Source: a virus. Taken from it: a stretch of 41,164 nt of DNA. The DNA is taken from positions 1 through 41,164 of IMG/VR virus record IMGVR_UViG_3300045049_000170, one strand, 5' to 3'. The stretch's first letter is position 1, and every line of letters begins with the position of its first letter. The notes beneath the pieces were generated by a model. The model saw only the letters and a list, made by a program, of their open reading frames with translations, did no database searches and was not told the origin of the DNA. The translations under genes and the position numbers were made by a program. Shown here in pieces: positions 14,735-22,929 of the stretch.

Positions 14735-17064
14735 TCGCTAGCCTGGTCGGGTTGAGCCTTGTTCGCAGCGCTGATCTGAGCGGCTTGCAAGGTAGTTCCT
14801 GCCGTGGTTTCGGCCACTTCGATCTTGGCCGCGTTGTTCATGTGCGCGATCAAGAGGTCTACCGTGTTCTGCAGCTGCGCGAGTCTTTCATCAGCGGCGA
14901 TGCGCTGCGCTTCGAGTTGGGCCTCCAGCATGGCTTGCTGTTGCGCCCTTTGAGCTTCCAGATGGTTTTGGAGAGCGTTCTGTTGCGCCTGCACTTCCTG
15001 CAAGTGAGCCTGAAGGGTTGCATCCAACTGAGCTTGATGCGCCCTGCCCTCGGCATCGGCCATGATCTTTTGCTGGTCCGTCTGGGCCTTGATCTGGGCT
15101 TTGCCTTGTTCGATCTGCAGTTGTCCCTGTACCTTGGCCTGCATCTCCTGGGCGGCAGGATTTGGAGGCGGATTGTTCGGGTCGGGTTTCGTGAAGAACT
15201 TGTCTCCGTTCTTGAACCCGACGTTCTTGGCGAACTCGATCGCGCAGTTATAGATGTTTTCCGGGGTCGCGATGCCGATCGCCAAACCCTTTCCCTGGAG
15301 TTCTGTCAGCGTCATCAGGTGTGCGGCTCGTTGGTCCTTGTCACCCATCCCCAGCCCTACTGAAATGCTCACATCGAACTGGTTTCTCCATTCCCTGGGG
15401 TCCATCGACACCCACTGACCGGCGATCTTCAACTCTGCATGTCTGTCCTGGTACTGACAAACCAGCTTGAGCATCATGCGGAACAGGTCGACAAACCCTT
15501 CCGCGAAGTTTCTGGCGATCAGGTCCAGACGCATATCGGCTTTGTTGGCCACGATACGCGTCTTGGTCGCTGTCTCGCTGTCGTTCAGGGCTGTGGGGTC
15601 ATTGCCCTGGCTGTTTCTGCTCCAGCCGGTGGAATCTTCCAGTCGTTGATGTCCATACTCCAAAAGTCCCATCGCTTCGGAAATATTGCCCTTGCCTTGG
15701 TCCAGGCGACCGACGGCTTCGCGGTTCTTTGCGCGGACCACGCCACCAGGGCGAGAAGTCAGCAGATCGTCTAGGTTGACCTGCCCCTCGACGGCGACAT
15801 ACCGACCATTGACCTCCAAGTAGAGGTTGTCGCGGATCGCACGCTCGACCGCCGTGTTGGCAAGTTGTTGTTCCATGGCCAAGTCCGCGATCGACAGGCC
15901 GAAGAACTTGTGCGGCATGGGGACCGGGCAGATGGACACAAAGGGGATGATGTCCACTACTTCGTTGTCCAGAATCTGATTTCCGGCCCGAGTGACTTTC
16001 CTCAATTCGGCAATGCCGTCACCGTCATAGTCACAGCGCAGATAGCATTCCGTGACCCAGACAATCCGTTGGGATTCGTCAGTGTTCTCAGCCCCGATGT
16101 TCAGATACGCCTGTTCATCGTCGTAGCCCAAACGCTCTACGCGTTCCATGTTCAGGGCTACCGCCGCATCGTCTCCTTCGATCGCATCGACGTTCTTGTA
16201 ACCCATCGAGCGAAGTTCCGACAGGGTTCGAGCGAACCGATGCCCCACGAACGGAGAGGACTGGATGTCCATCTTCGCTTTACGAGAAATCAGGAATTCC
16301 TCGGGAGGAACGTTCTCAATGCAGACTTTTCCACCCTTTTTAGTCCGCTTGCACACCACGTCATACAGGAGCGCAGGAGGCGTCTGCACGATGGCCTGCA
16401 TATGAGCCTGAATTTGTCCAATCGCAGCCGCTGCCTGTTGATTTCCTTGCTGGGCAGCGTTCAGGGCTTGGTCTAGCTGCTGTTGAAGTTGCTGGAGAGC
16501 TTGCTTTCTCTGCTCCGCATCCTCTTCGTCGGGATAGGAGTTCTGCTCCGTGATCTCCAGCTCTTTGTCATCGGCCAGCTGGGCCAATTCAATCGGATCT
16601 AGGCCCTGATATTCCTCGCGCGTTTCCTCGTTGCGCGTGTCCCACCAGACTTTCAGGATGCCCCGCTTTTGAAGGAGAGCGTCCTTGAACCAGGTGTAGC
16701 AAATCTGATGGCCGTTGTTCTTCTTGAAGAACAGGTGATTCAGATAGTCGGTGCACTGTTGCGCTTTTTGTTCGTCACCCGGCTTGGTGGGCTCGAACTC
16801 CACCACGATGTCCCCACCCGTGAACTTCACCATCAATTGAGGCAGCATCGCCTCGATGGTGTTTCGAACGTCAGTGGAGACGACCTGCGACCGGCCTTCG
16901 ATCTCGGGGGGTGCAAGATCGCCCTTCGGCAGTCCGAGGTAGTAGTACTCGGCGCGGCGGCGTTGTTCTGCCAGCTTCCCGCCGTAATACCCGACCGAGT
17001 TGCGAAGCTCGCTGTCTGTCAGCGCCTTCAGCCGGTCATCGGTCATTGGGGTCGGTTTGGTCAT
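14731..17064 (-). CDS. Portal protein (long, SU10/P22-like)
   Basis: 777 residues. It forms the dodecameric DNA gate at one capsid vertex. Recognisable landmarks: an N-terminal wing with RRRAEYYYLGLPKGDL (~36-50), VVSTDVRNTIEAMLPQL (~62-78), the clip/stem region with DGIAELRKVT (~350), and WSRNSQGNDPTALNDSETAT (~480). From about residue 630 the C-terminus is a very long Gln/Ala-rich coiled coil, typical of portals with a barrel. Length is at the upper end for short-tailed phages. Genes on both sides fit. Confidence 0.85.
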   Translation of the reverse strand: MTKPTPMTDDRLKALTDSELRNSVGYYGGKLAEQRRRAEYYYLGLPKGDLAPPEIEGRSQVVSTDVRNTIEAMLPQLMVKFTGGDIVVEFEPTKPGDEQKAQQCTDYLNHLFFKKNNGHQICYTWFKDALLQKRGILKVWWDTRNEETREEYQGLDPIELAQLADDKELEITEQNSYPDEEDAEQRKQALQQLQQQLDQALNAAQQGNQQAAAAIGQIQAHMQAIVQTPPALLYDVVCKRTKKGGKVCIENVPPEEFLISRKAKMDIQSSPFVGHRFARTLSELRSMGYKNVDAIEGDDAAVALNMERVERLGYDDEQAYLNIGAENTDESQRIVWVTECYLRCDYDGDGIAELRKVTRAGNQILDNEVVDIIPFVSICPVPMPHKFFGLSIADLAMEQQLANTAVERAIRDNLYLEVNGRYVAVEGQVNLDDLLTSRPGGVVRAKNREAVGRLDQGKGNISEAMGLLEYGHQRLEDSTGWSRNSQGNDPTALNDSETATKTRIVANKADMRLDLIARNFAEGFVDLFRMMLKLVCQYQDRHAELKIAGQWVSMDPREWRNQFDVSISVGLGMGDKDQRAAHLMTLTELQGKGLAIGIATPENIYNCAIEFAKNVGFKNGDKFFTKPDPNNPPPNPAAQEMQAKVQGQLQIEQGKAQIKAQTDQQKIMADAEGRAHQAQLDATLQAHLQEVQAQQNALQNHLEAQRAQQQAMLEAQLEAQRIAADERLAQLQNTVDLLIAHMNNAAKIEVAETTAGTTLQAAQISAANKAQPDQASE

Positions 17065-17092
17065 GGGCGCTTCTCAGCGTTTCCAGTTCGAT

Positions 17093-17239
17093 TCAGGGCG
17101 ACTGCGGCTCCGGAGGAACTTCGGCTTGGGTTTCGTAGGCGTCCCACTCCGTGTCGGAGATGCGTCTGATCTCCACGAATGGATAGCCTCGTTGTTCTTC
17201 CGCTTCCCGCGCTTGCTCCAAAGAGGTGAATTGCTGCAT
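17093..17239 (-). CDS. 48-residue acidic protein upstream of portal
   Basis: A short frame from ATG 17239 to TGA 17093-17095 encodes MQQFTSLEQAREAEEQRG and an acidic, Pro-ending C-terminus (PPEPQSP). It fills the gap between the head-fibre-like gene (ends at 17241) and the portal (starts at 17064), and a longer Arg-rich frame overlapping it is an out-of-frame shadow. Codon content matches neighbours. Function is unknown. Confidence 0.55.
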   Translation of the reverse strand: MQQFTSLEQAREAEEQRGYPFVEIRRISDTEWDAYETQAEVPPEPQSP

Positions 17240-17240
17240 G

Positions 17241-18119
17241 TCAACCTGCCTCGTGGATGATGGTCAGTTCTTGAGCGCCGACCGTGTCGGTGGTCCCACT
17301 GGATTTGACAGTCATCGTCAACCAAATCGCGTTCGAAGAGATGTCCGATAGACCGGTAGTTGCAGCTGCAATCACCCCAGTAGACCCAGAGCTGTAGCTG
17401 CCGAAGTTCGTACCATTCATGCCCATCTTCTGCATCGACGTGTTGCTCAGAACTCGAACGCCAAATAGGACGCCAGAGGTAACGTTCGTCGTAGACGCGA
17501 TGCTTAGCGCAGACAGTCCGGTAATCGCAGTGTCGGAAACCGTTCCAGTTGTCCCAACCCGCAGCGACACTTGTATGCTATCTGTCGTACCGCTTTTGTT
17601 GGCAGACATGCGGATGTAGATAAGGTCGCCAGACTGGATCGCGCCAGCTGGAACCTGAATCTGCGCCAGGATCGTCTCCGTATTCGCAATCCCACTGACC
17701 GCACCTCCCATTCGCTTGAGGACGGTCTGGCCACTCATGGGTAGCCAACGAGTTCCATTGCTCCAGACTTTCGTGCCGTTCGCGCCCCAGTCCGACGCAA
17801 AGGCTTCAGCGCCTGTGTTGTTCGCAGCCGAAGGAAGAGCCGCATACGTGAACGAGCCGAGATAGGCAGACGCAGCGGCTTGTCTCGTACCAGCACTCAC
17901 GTCGTAATAGACGCCCCGCTGAACGCTCGTGAGCTTGACGCTGGCTCCAGCCGTGAAAGGGCCGAACGAACGAGTTCCAGAGAACTCCAGAACCGTCGTT
18001 CCGGCAGGATTCTCATAACGCACCCACCCATTGGGACACTGCACTGTAAGAATCTCGCCAGGAGAGACAGAGAACGTCGCATTGCTGCCGTCAGCAATGG
18101 TGGAAACAGTAGCTGTCAT
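17241..18119 (-). CDS. Head fibre / decoration protein
   Basis: 292 residues. The N-terminal ~75 residues form a compact beta domain (VSPGEILTVQCPNGWVRYEN ...), the middle contains GTKVWSNGTRWLPM, as in phage fibre shafts, and the C-terminal ~160 residues are a Ser/Thr/Gly-rich beta domain resembling head- or tail-fibre tips. Its place between terminase and portal suggests a capsid-bound fibre rather than a tail fibre. Inference only. Confidence 0.5.
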   Translation of the reverse strand: MTATVSTIADGSNATFSVSPGEILTVQCPNGWVRYENPAGTTVLEFSGTRSFGPFTAGASVKLTSVQRGVYYDVSAGTRQAAASAYLGSFTYAALPSAANNTGAEAFASDWGANGTKVWSNGTRWLPMSGQTVLKRMGGAVSGIANTETILAQIQVPAGAIQSGDLIYIRMSANKSGTTDSIQVSLRVGTTGTVSDTAITGLSALSIASTTNVTSGVLFGVRVLSNTSMQKMGMNGTNFGSYSSGSTGVIAAATTGLSDISSNAIWLTMTVKSSGTTDTVGAQELTIIHEAG

Positions 18120-18129
18120 ATGGACCTTT

Positions 18130-19527
18130 TCAGGCTGTGTGAAGCCTTGGGTAGTTCAGTGGCTTGTTCATCATTCCGGGCATCCCCAGCTCAGCGAACG
18201 TCAGCAGCCATGCATCGGCACGGTTCGGGCTCTTGACCCCACGCGCCTTTAGTTCGTCTTTGCGCTCGACCTGGATCAAGCCGTTGGACAGAATCTTGTA
18301 TGTCGGGGTGGTCAGCTCGCCGATGGTCTCGTCGTCATCAGCCAACTTGCAATCCTTGGCCTGGAGCCATTCACGGCCCTTCCACCACAGCTCATCACGC
18401 AGCCGGTTGAATTGCCGGTCAGCCCCGTCGTTGATTGCCTCGGCTTCCGCGACGTTCACGCCTACAGCGGGAAGGCCCAGTTCTTTCAACCGATCACAGA
18501 CCCCAGCTCCAATGCCGATCACATCTACGTTGATGGCCATCGGTCGATCTTTGAGCGGCGTCGCATCCCATTCGGCCTTGACGATGCCCACCGTCTGCAT
18601 CGTGTCCTTGCCGAACCACTCTCGAATCCGCTCTAGCTGGTGATTGCCCTTGCGCTTGGCCAGCGCAGATGAATCGTCACCGAACCGAGCCACGTCCACA
18701 CCCCAAACGACCGGCGCGGAAGAATTGACTTCGACATCTCGAACCTTGGCCGCTTCACACAACTCAAGCGGGATCACCCCATCGGGAGCAGTGACGAAAT
18801 CACCCTTTACCCGAACCTTGAACACAGGCGATTGGCGTCCGTACTTCTTCTCCATGTTGGAGATGTACTCGCGGGATACCCTCGGGCTTTTCTCTCCATC
18901 CCAATGCAGTGCAGCCCAAGCTCCTCGCATCTTGTGATGCGAGTCGAAGAAATAGCCGCTTTGCCTGGTCGGGTTGGCCGCCATCACGACGTAGGCCCCG
19001 TCAGTGGAAAGTGCACCTTCCGCCACCTCAAAGACGTTGTCCGCAACGCCCGAGGCTTCGTCGATCAAGAACAAGATGTAGTCGGCATGAAAGCCCTGCA
19101 ATGCCTCAGGACGTTCAGGTCGGCTGGTTCGCGCGACCGCAAACCCTTCATTGGGGGCCTGTTTCAGTCGATACGCACCATTGGACCATTCGAACTCCGA
19201 CCCCAGCGCCGGCAAGCGGCCACACATGATCCGGTGCCACTTCGCGATCTCGGCCCACAGCACATCCTCTAGCTGGTGGCTCGTTGGAGCTGTAGCCGGA
19301 ACCTTGGCGGGAAAGTAGCAAGCCAAGAACCACAGAACACACCACGCCATAAAGGTGCTCTTGCCCGTTCCGTGCCCCGATCGGATCGAAACACGCCGCC
19401 TTTCAACGAGAGCCCTAGATCCATCCCACTGTTGCTCGGTCGGCTCGGCTCCTAATACCTCTTGAGCAAAGAGGCATGGGCCGCCCTCACGCCACCGGAG
19501 AATTGCCTCTTGCGTTGGCGACAGCAT
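18130..19527 (-). CDS. terL: Terminase large subunit
   Basis: 465 residues; the ATP-driven packaging motor and nuclease. Walker A is SGHGTGKST (~50-58), Walker B with catalytic Glu is ILFLIDEA (~151-158), and a coupling motif VMAANPTR follows (~181-188). The RNase-H-like nuclease has acidic residues in WGVDVARFGDD (~275-285), NVDVIGIGAG (~333-342) and SPNRADAW near residue 443. Its start overlaps the small terminase gene by about 40 bp. Circular permutation of the contig would suit headful packaging, but cos cannot be excluded. Confidence 0.93.
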   Translation of the reverse strand: MLSPTQEAILRWREGGPCLFAQEVLGAEPTEQQWDGSRALVERRRVSIRSGHGTGKSTFMAWCVLWFLACYFPAKVPATAPTSHQLEDVLWAEIAKWHRIMCGRLPALGSEFEWSNGAYRLKQAPNEGFAVARTSRPERPEALQGFHADYILFLIDEASGVADNVFEVAEGALSTDGAYVVMAANPTRQSGYFFDSHHKMRGAWAALHWDGEKSPRVSREYISNMEKKYGRQSPVFKVRVKGDFVTAPDGVIPLELCEAAKVRDVEVNSSAPVVWGVDVARFGDDSSALAKRKGNHQLERIREWFGKDTMQTVGIVKAEWDATPLKDRPMAINVDVIGIGAGVCDRLKELGLPAVGVNVAEAEAINDGADRQFNRLRDELWWKGREWLQAKDCKLADDDETIGELTTPTYKILSNGLIQVERKDELKARGVKSPNRADAWLLTFAELGMPGMMNKPLNYPRLHTA

Positions 19528-19810
19528 TCAATGCAGCCAGTTCTTCGTGAAGAGGCTTGACCTTCACCGTTGCATCGATCTCGGATCGAGACAGCTTCGG
19601 CGCGCCATACTCAGCGAGCTTGGCCAACAGATCGAGAGCTTTGGCCGGATCAGGCTTCGCATCGCCATTTCCGTCGGCTACCTGTTGAAGCCATCGATCG
19701 ACCTTGGAGGCGTTCTTCTCCAGAAGGTGGGTGATGGTCTGGCGGAACTCAGTTGTCGCCTTGTTGGGCGTTCCAGGCTTCCTGCCGCCCGTTTTGACGC
19801 CTTTAGCCAT
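19487..19810 (-). CDS. terS: Terminase small subunit
   Basis: 107 residues. The N-terminus GGRKPGTPNKATTEFRQ is the basic DNA-binding start seen in many small terminases (DUF5681-like), followed by helices that would oligomerise. It recognises packaging sites and loads the large subunit. It is the first gene of the late operon and overlaps terL. Assignment rests on the motif and on its position. Confidence 0.75.
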   Translation of the reverse strand: MAKGVKTGGRKPGTPNKATTEFRQTITHLLEKNASKVDRWLQQVADGNGDAKPDPAKALDLLAKLAEYGAPKLSRSEIDATVKVKPLHEELAALNAVANARGNSPVA

Positions 19811-20200
19811 GAGGGCGTCTACTCGCGTCTATTTTTGACATGATTCGGGTGCCTTTCAGCGTGTCCGAGAAGATGAATAGGCGCATCGGATTTACCCGAA
19901 GGCTGCGCCAGGACCGTTCACGCCCCTCCTGATGCCGGTGGCGTAGCCGGTGAAGTTCCCTGCCATTTACCCGTGACAGGCCGCAACAGGTTTGCGGTAG
20001 AAGCGGGGGTTAATGAATGCCGGGCGACGAGAGGAACAGGGGGAATATCGGGTGGATATGCTCTCGTGCCCGGGCAAACTGATTCGGTGGCCGGTGCTGA
20101 TCTCCGGCTTCGGCGTGATGACAGACCTTTGCGCTGATCCCTGCGTGGTGCCTCCACCCTCCGCAAGGATGATCGACTTGATGCGACGTTCGCGCTCGAT
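19811..20200 (-). other. Untranslated late leader between late promoter and terS
   Basis: About 390 bases without a convincing gene. It contains a perfect hairpin CCGCAA-CAGGT-TTGCGG at 19981-19997 and two copies of TTTACCCG about 75 bp apart (near 19890 and 19966). An 80-codon frame (19967-20209) starts inside the -10 box of the late promoter and is not favoured. The stretch is where a Q-utilisation element or packaging site would be expected. Confidence 0.45.
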
Positions 20201-20207
20201 GGCGCGC

Positions 20208-20236
20208 ATTGTAAATTATCTTTACGCAACATGCAA
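20208..20236 (-). promoter_or_regulatory. Putative late promoter
   Basis: On the minus strand TTGCAT (20236-20231), a 17-bp spacer and TACAAT (20213-20208) form a sigma70-type promoter. The same TTGCAT -35 is used by the plus-strand early promoter at 30859. The spacer carries an inverted pair GTAAA...TTTAC (20211-20225). It overlaps the end of the Q-like gene and precedes the long leader, as in lambdoid late promoters. Confidence 0.55.
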
Positions 20237-20605
20237 GCGGTTTTTTAGCATCGACCTTCCGTCTTTCACCAGGCGAGCGAGCGCTTCAGCCGTCACCCCC
20301 AGCTCGCGTCTGGCCTTCATTGGGCTCGTTCGCCACACATAGCTCCAGCGCAGGGCATATGCATGCGGGGCTGGAAGCTTACGAACGGCATGCTCGATCT
20401 TCGTGCCATCGGCGTAGTCCGGCTCCGGCCGGAGTTCTGGCGCGTGCCACTGTCGCCCGTTCGGCCTGCCCATGCGCCAGATACGAGCTATAGGCCCTCC
20501 GACTTCCTTGTGATACTGGACGCAAAGGGCCCAGTTCATTAACTTATCGTGGATGGCGAAGTGCTGAGGCTCGACCTCGAAGAAATCGATGAAATCCCGC
20601 TTCAA
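20222..20605 (-). CDS. Q-like late regulator (sigma-region-4-like)
   Basis: 127 residues from a TTG at 20605 with GGAGG just upstream; the TTGA overlaps the preceding TGA. The C-terminal part (YALRWSYVWRTSPMKARRELGVTAEALARLVKDGRSML, about 80-120, landmark shortened) has the helix-turn-helix style of ArpU/RinA/Q-type regulators of late transcription. Gene order nin region - this gene - late promoter - terminase is that of lambda Q. The N-terminal half is unfamiliar. Function is inferred from position and HTH pattern. Confidence 0.6.
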   Translation of the reverse strand: MKRDFIDFFEVEPQHFAIHDKLMNWALCVQYHKEVGGPIARIWRMGRPNGRQWHAPELRPEPDYADGTKIEHAVRKLPAPHAYALRWSYVWRTSPMKARRELGVTAEALARLVKDGRSMLKNRLHVA

Positions 20606-20817
20606 TCAGTCCTCCTGCCCAACATCTGCCCGAGCATGAAATGCAAGCCTTCGGCCATTTCAAGACTTCGAATCGTGATTGCCCCGTTTGGCTGGCCGTT
20701 GGTCTTCATGCAGATATACACCCAGTCGGAGCCTGAGCCCTTACGGACGCTCAGGATGTCGGAGTCTGGCCCCATTGCCATTGAATAGTGACTCGCTTCC
20801 CAGTCTCTTCGATTCAT
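20602..20817 (-). CDS. Small conserved hypothetical protein
   Basis: 71 residues from ATG 20817 with a clear AGGAGG site. A beta-rich core (DWVYICMKTNGQPNGAITI) with a helical C-terminus; no cysteine cluster or HTH. It overlaps the Q-like gene's TTG start, so the two are translationally coupled. Function unknown. Confidence 0.55.
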   Translation of the reverse strand: MNRRDWEASHYSMAMGPDSDILSVRKGSGSDWVYICMKTNGQPNGAITIRSLEMAEGLHFMLGQMLGRRTD

Positions 20818-20856
20818 GCGTCCTCCTGCCTAGCCTGCTCAATTGCCAGAGTGGCC

Positions 20857-21069
20857 TCACTCAACGACCGCGATGCCTTGGCCCGGAGCTTCGATGGTCA
20901 ATCGCAGCTCCTCGCTCAGATCTCGGATGGCGTGAGCCAGTGCAAGTGCCACCACGTCCCGACAGGTACAGTTTTCGCCCTCGAACCCCTCGACAGTGAT
21001 ACCGATCCCCGCGTCATATGTCACCCTGCCGAATTTGGTCAGGCGGCTCGTTTCAGCATCAAGGCTCAT
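20857..21069 (-). CDS. Small hypothetical protein
   Basis: 70 residues from ATG 21069 with an AAGGAGAG site. It has a beta hairpin (RVTYDAGIGITVEGF) then a helix (ALALAHAIRDLSEELRLTIEA). No recognised family. It belongs to the run of small nin-region genes downstream of NinG. Confidence 0.5.
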   Translation of the reverse strand: MSLDAETSRLTKFGRVTYDAGIGITVEGFEGENCTCRDVVALALAHAIRDLSEELRLTIEAPGQGIAVVE

Positions 21070-21079
21070 TCACTCTCTC

Positions 21080-21316
21080 CTATTGCGCCGTCAGGGGTGG
21101 CGCGGACCCGGAATCTGCGCGGCAATCCCAGTAGCTGACAACTTGCGTTCCATACCACCGCTCTTCGACCATCCGAGTACACGTCTTACCGGCTCCGCTC
21201 ATGGTTTCGATCCGCGTGGGGTGGGCCGCAGTGATGTCCATCATTCCCCATGACCATAGAACGACCAGAGCACAGCCAAATAACGCGATCGCAGAGAACT
21301 TCAGCGCATTCATCAT
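21080..21316 (-). CDS. Small membrane-anchored protein
   Basis: 78 residues from the ATGATG pair at 21316/21313 with GGAGAAAG upstream. A hydrophobic N-terminal helix (SAIALFGCALVVLWSW) acts as a signal anchor, followed by a short domain with two Cys residues (C-T-R-M and D-C-R-A) that could form a disulfide outside the membrane. Function unknown; a superinfection or envelope role is possible but unproven. Confidence 0.5.
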   Translation of the reverse strand: MMNALKFSAIALFGCALVVLWSWGMMDITAAHPTRIETMSGAGKTCTRMVEERWYGTQVVSYWDCRADSGSAPPLTAQ

Positions 21317-21498
21317 CTTTCTCCTTTGCAAGCAATCAACGTAGCCCTCCAAGCCCTATCAGCATCAAATGCCTCACGGCTCCAGACTTCCGCAGGGAGT
21401 TCGGGCAGAGGTTCTTGGCGGGTCATGTCGTCCGAATAGATCAGGACTTCACCCTCCCATATCTCATAGGTTTCGCAGTTGGCTAGTAGAGGGATCAT
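21313..21498 (-). CDS. Small hypothetical protein
   Basis: 61 residues, acidic, starting at an ATGA overlap with the NinG stop (21495-21498). It shows EIWEGEVLIYSDDMTRQEPLPELP and a helical end. No family recognised. Coupled expression with NinG is likely. Confidence 0.5.
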   Translation of the reverse strand: MIPLLANCETYEIWEGEVLIYSDDMTRQEPLPELPAEVWSREAFDADRAWRATLIACKGER

Positions 21499-22061
21499 GT
21501 AGCCTCCATTGCTTCACGCGCTGCCCGAAGCTCTTTTGTCAGGCGGCGGTATTTGTCTCTGATTTCGATCAATTCTTCCCGTTGCCACTTGTGAACACGG
21601 TTTTCGTTTTCCAAGGCTTCAACCGCCACCAGGCCGATTCGCTGAATGAGCCCCACTCGGTAATCGACTGCGCGGCCCGCCCCATAACGATTGCATTGCT
21701 TGCGCTGCGCGTGCGCGTTGGCTTCGTTGAACCGAAGATGGGGGGCAGAACCGACGCTGCGATAGTGGCCGCAGTCGTATGCGCCGCCGACATCTCCCTC
21801 ACCAAGAGGGCGACCGCAACAGATACATGGCTTTTGCGCATCCCGCAGCCTCACAAATTGATTGAACGCCGCTTGGGCTTCCTTGGTTAGATCGGGAATC
21901 GTCTTCAGAGCTGCTTTCCTAGCCCTCAGCTCCCTCTTGCCCTGCGCCTTTTGAGCGCGAACCAATCTCCCGGCACATGTCGGGCTGCAGACTTTCTGCC
22001 CCATCCTCAAAGGGATGAAGCTCTTTCCACAGGGTTCGTAGGCGCAGATGCGGGGTTTCAC
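21495..22061 (-). CDS. ninG: NinG/Rap-like recombination protein
   Basis: 188 residues from GTG 22061. The N-terminal zinc-finger-like region has C7-x4-C, CSPTC (~8-30), a charged helix, then the NinG core CICCGR...GGAYDCGHYRS (~80-100) and HAQRKQCNRYGAG, with conserved Cys/His of a Holliday-junction nuclease fold. In lambda this protein acts with Red recombination on branched DNA. It lies in a nin-like region with NinB. Confidence 0.85.
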   Translation of the reverse strand: MKPRICAYEPCGKSFIPLRMGQKVCSPTCAGRLVRAQKAQGKRELRARKAALKTIPDLTKEAQAAFNQFVRLRDAQKPCICCGRPLGEGDVGGAYDCGHYRSVGSAPHLRFNEANAHAQRKQCNRYGAGRAVDYRVGLIQRIGLVAVEALENENRVHKWQREELIEIRDKYRRLTKELRAAREAMEAT

Positions 22062-22063
22062 GA

Positions 22064-22327
22064 TCAGCGAGCGTTGATCGCCAGATTCCAGAGCGCTTCG
22101 TCGGCGATGTGCGGGAGTTCTTCGGGCAGCGACTTGATCAGCGCTTCGAGCTGGTCGGCCTCACGGCGCAGCCGGTGAACACGGTCACGCAGCAGGCTTT
22201 TCGCGCCTTGCCGGCACGCACCGGAAATCTGGCCTTGCGCAGCGGCCATGTTGCAGCCTTCGGTGCCGCTGGGGTTGAAGCTCAGACCCACGGCTTTCTC
22301 GCCGTAGGTTTGTTCACGTTCGTCCAT
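22064..22327 (-). CDS. Acb2/Tad1-hairpin-like small protein (candidate anti-CBASS)
   Basis: 87 residues. The N-terminal GEKAVGLSFNPSG (~9-21) is what I associate with the Acb2/Tad1 hairpin-domain family, phage proteins that sequester cyclic nucleotides made by CBASS or Thoeris. Beyond this motif the sequence diverges: a Gly/Ala/Gln stretch and a long charged hairpin (LLRDRVHRLRREADQLEALIKSLPEEL) ending in ADEALWNLA. The family assignment rests on one motif; nucleotide binding is not shown. A GAAAGGA site precedes the ATG. Confidence 0.5.
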   Translation of the reverse strand: MDEREQTYGEKAVGLSFNPSGTEGCNMAAAQGQISGACRQGAKSLLRDRVHRLRREADQLEALIKSLPEELPHIADEALWNLAINAR

Positions 22328-22342
22328 CTTTCTTCCTTTCGG

Positions 22343-22525
22343 TTATTCAGCGGAGCCGCCGCTGCGCGGATATAAGAAGCTGATCTTGCTGTACTCCAGC
22401 CACCAATCGTCATAGGCAGCCTTCGGTGTGTATCCAATGCCGCGAGCGCGCGCAGCAATTGGGTTCGCGGTTCGAGACTGACCGCAGTACCAAAGTCCCA
22501 TGAATTTGCGAAGGCGCGGCTTCAT
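22343..22525 (-). CDS. Small Trp/Tyr-rich hypothetical protein
   Basis: 60 residues starting at an ATGA overlap with the NinB stop. Rich in aromatic residues (LWYCGQS, AYDDWWLEYSK). It resembles small phage proteins found beside NinB but no name could be attached. Function unknown. Confidence 0.5.
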   Translation of the reverse strand: MKPRLRKFMGLWYCGQSRTANPIAARARGIGYTPKAAYDDWWLEYSKISFLYPRSGGSAE

Positions 22526-22929
22526 GCTTCTTCCTTGAACATGACACCTCGCTCAGCACCGAAGGCTGAGATCAGCTCCATCAAATCGGACATCTCGCGC
22601 TTGGACATCTTGGAGGTGGAAAGCCCCAAGGCCACGAACCCCGTCCCCTCGATGTTCGGCACAACATCGAGCTTTCGCAGGGACGCCGAGAAGACATGCT
22701 TCCAGTCTTCCGGGCTCAAGCGCTTGCCGTACCAATCGACTTGCCGAGAGACTTCGGTGAGCATTGCCCACATCCTGTCGTTTTGTTCGAGAGAGCGGGT
22801 TTCTGGCTTTACCTCGACGCGCACACGATGGCCGGCGAACAGGAGAGACTTCGCCAGCGACCAAGCTTGCAGGATGGCTTGGTATCCCTGTTGGGGATTC
22901 CAGAGGGTGAGAGTCAGGCGCTCGCTCAT
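22522..22929 (-). CDS. ninB: NinB-like recombination protein
   Basis: 135 residues from ATG 22929 (MSERLTLTLWNP). The family signature is present: KSLLFAGHRVRVEVKPETRSLEQNDRMWAML (~25-57, landmarks only) followed by the RLSPEDWKHVFSASL block and STSKMSKREMSDLMELISAFGAERGV. NinB (Orf of lambda) loads recombinase onto SSB-coated DNA. Upstream in-frame residues were rejected as they overlap the preceding gene. Confidence 0.88.
   Translation of the reverse strand: MSERLTLTLWNPQQGYQAILQAWSLAKSLLFAGHRVRVEVKPETRSLEQNDRMWAMLTEVSRQVDWYGKRLSPEDWKHVFSASLRKLDVVPNIEGTGFVALGLSTSKMSKREMSDLMELISAFGAERGVMFKEEA

Noticed and set aside
2348-18119. Diversity-generating retroelement (tail fibre and beta-rich proteins looked like targets)
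   Set aside because: No reverse transcriptase gene and no template/variable repeat pair are present.
19967-20209. An 80-codon minus-strand frame in the late leader
   Set aside because: Its ATG lies inside the -10 box of the late promoter, there is no ribosome site, and its composition is unlike neighbouring proteins.
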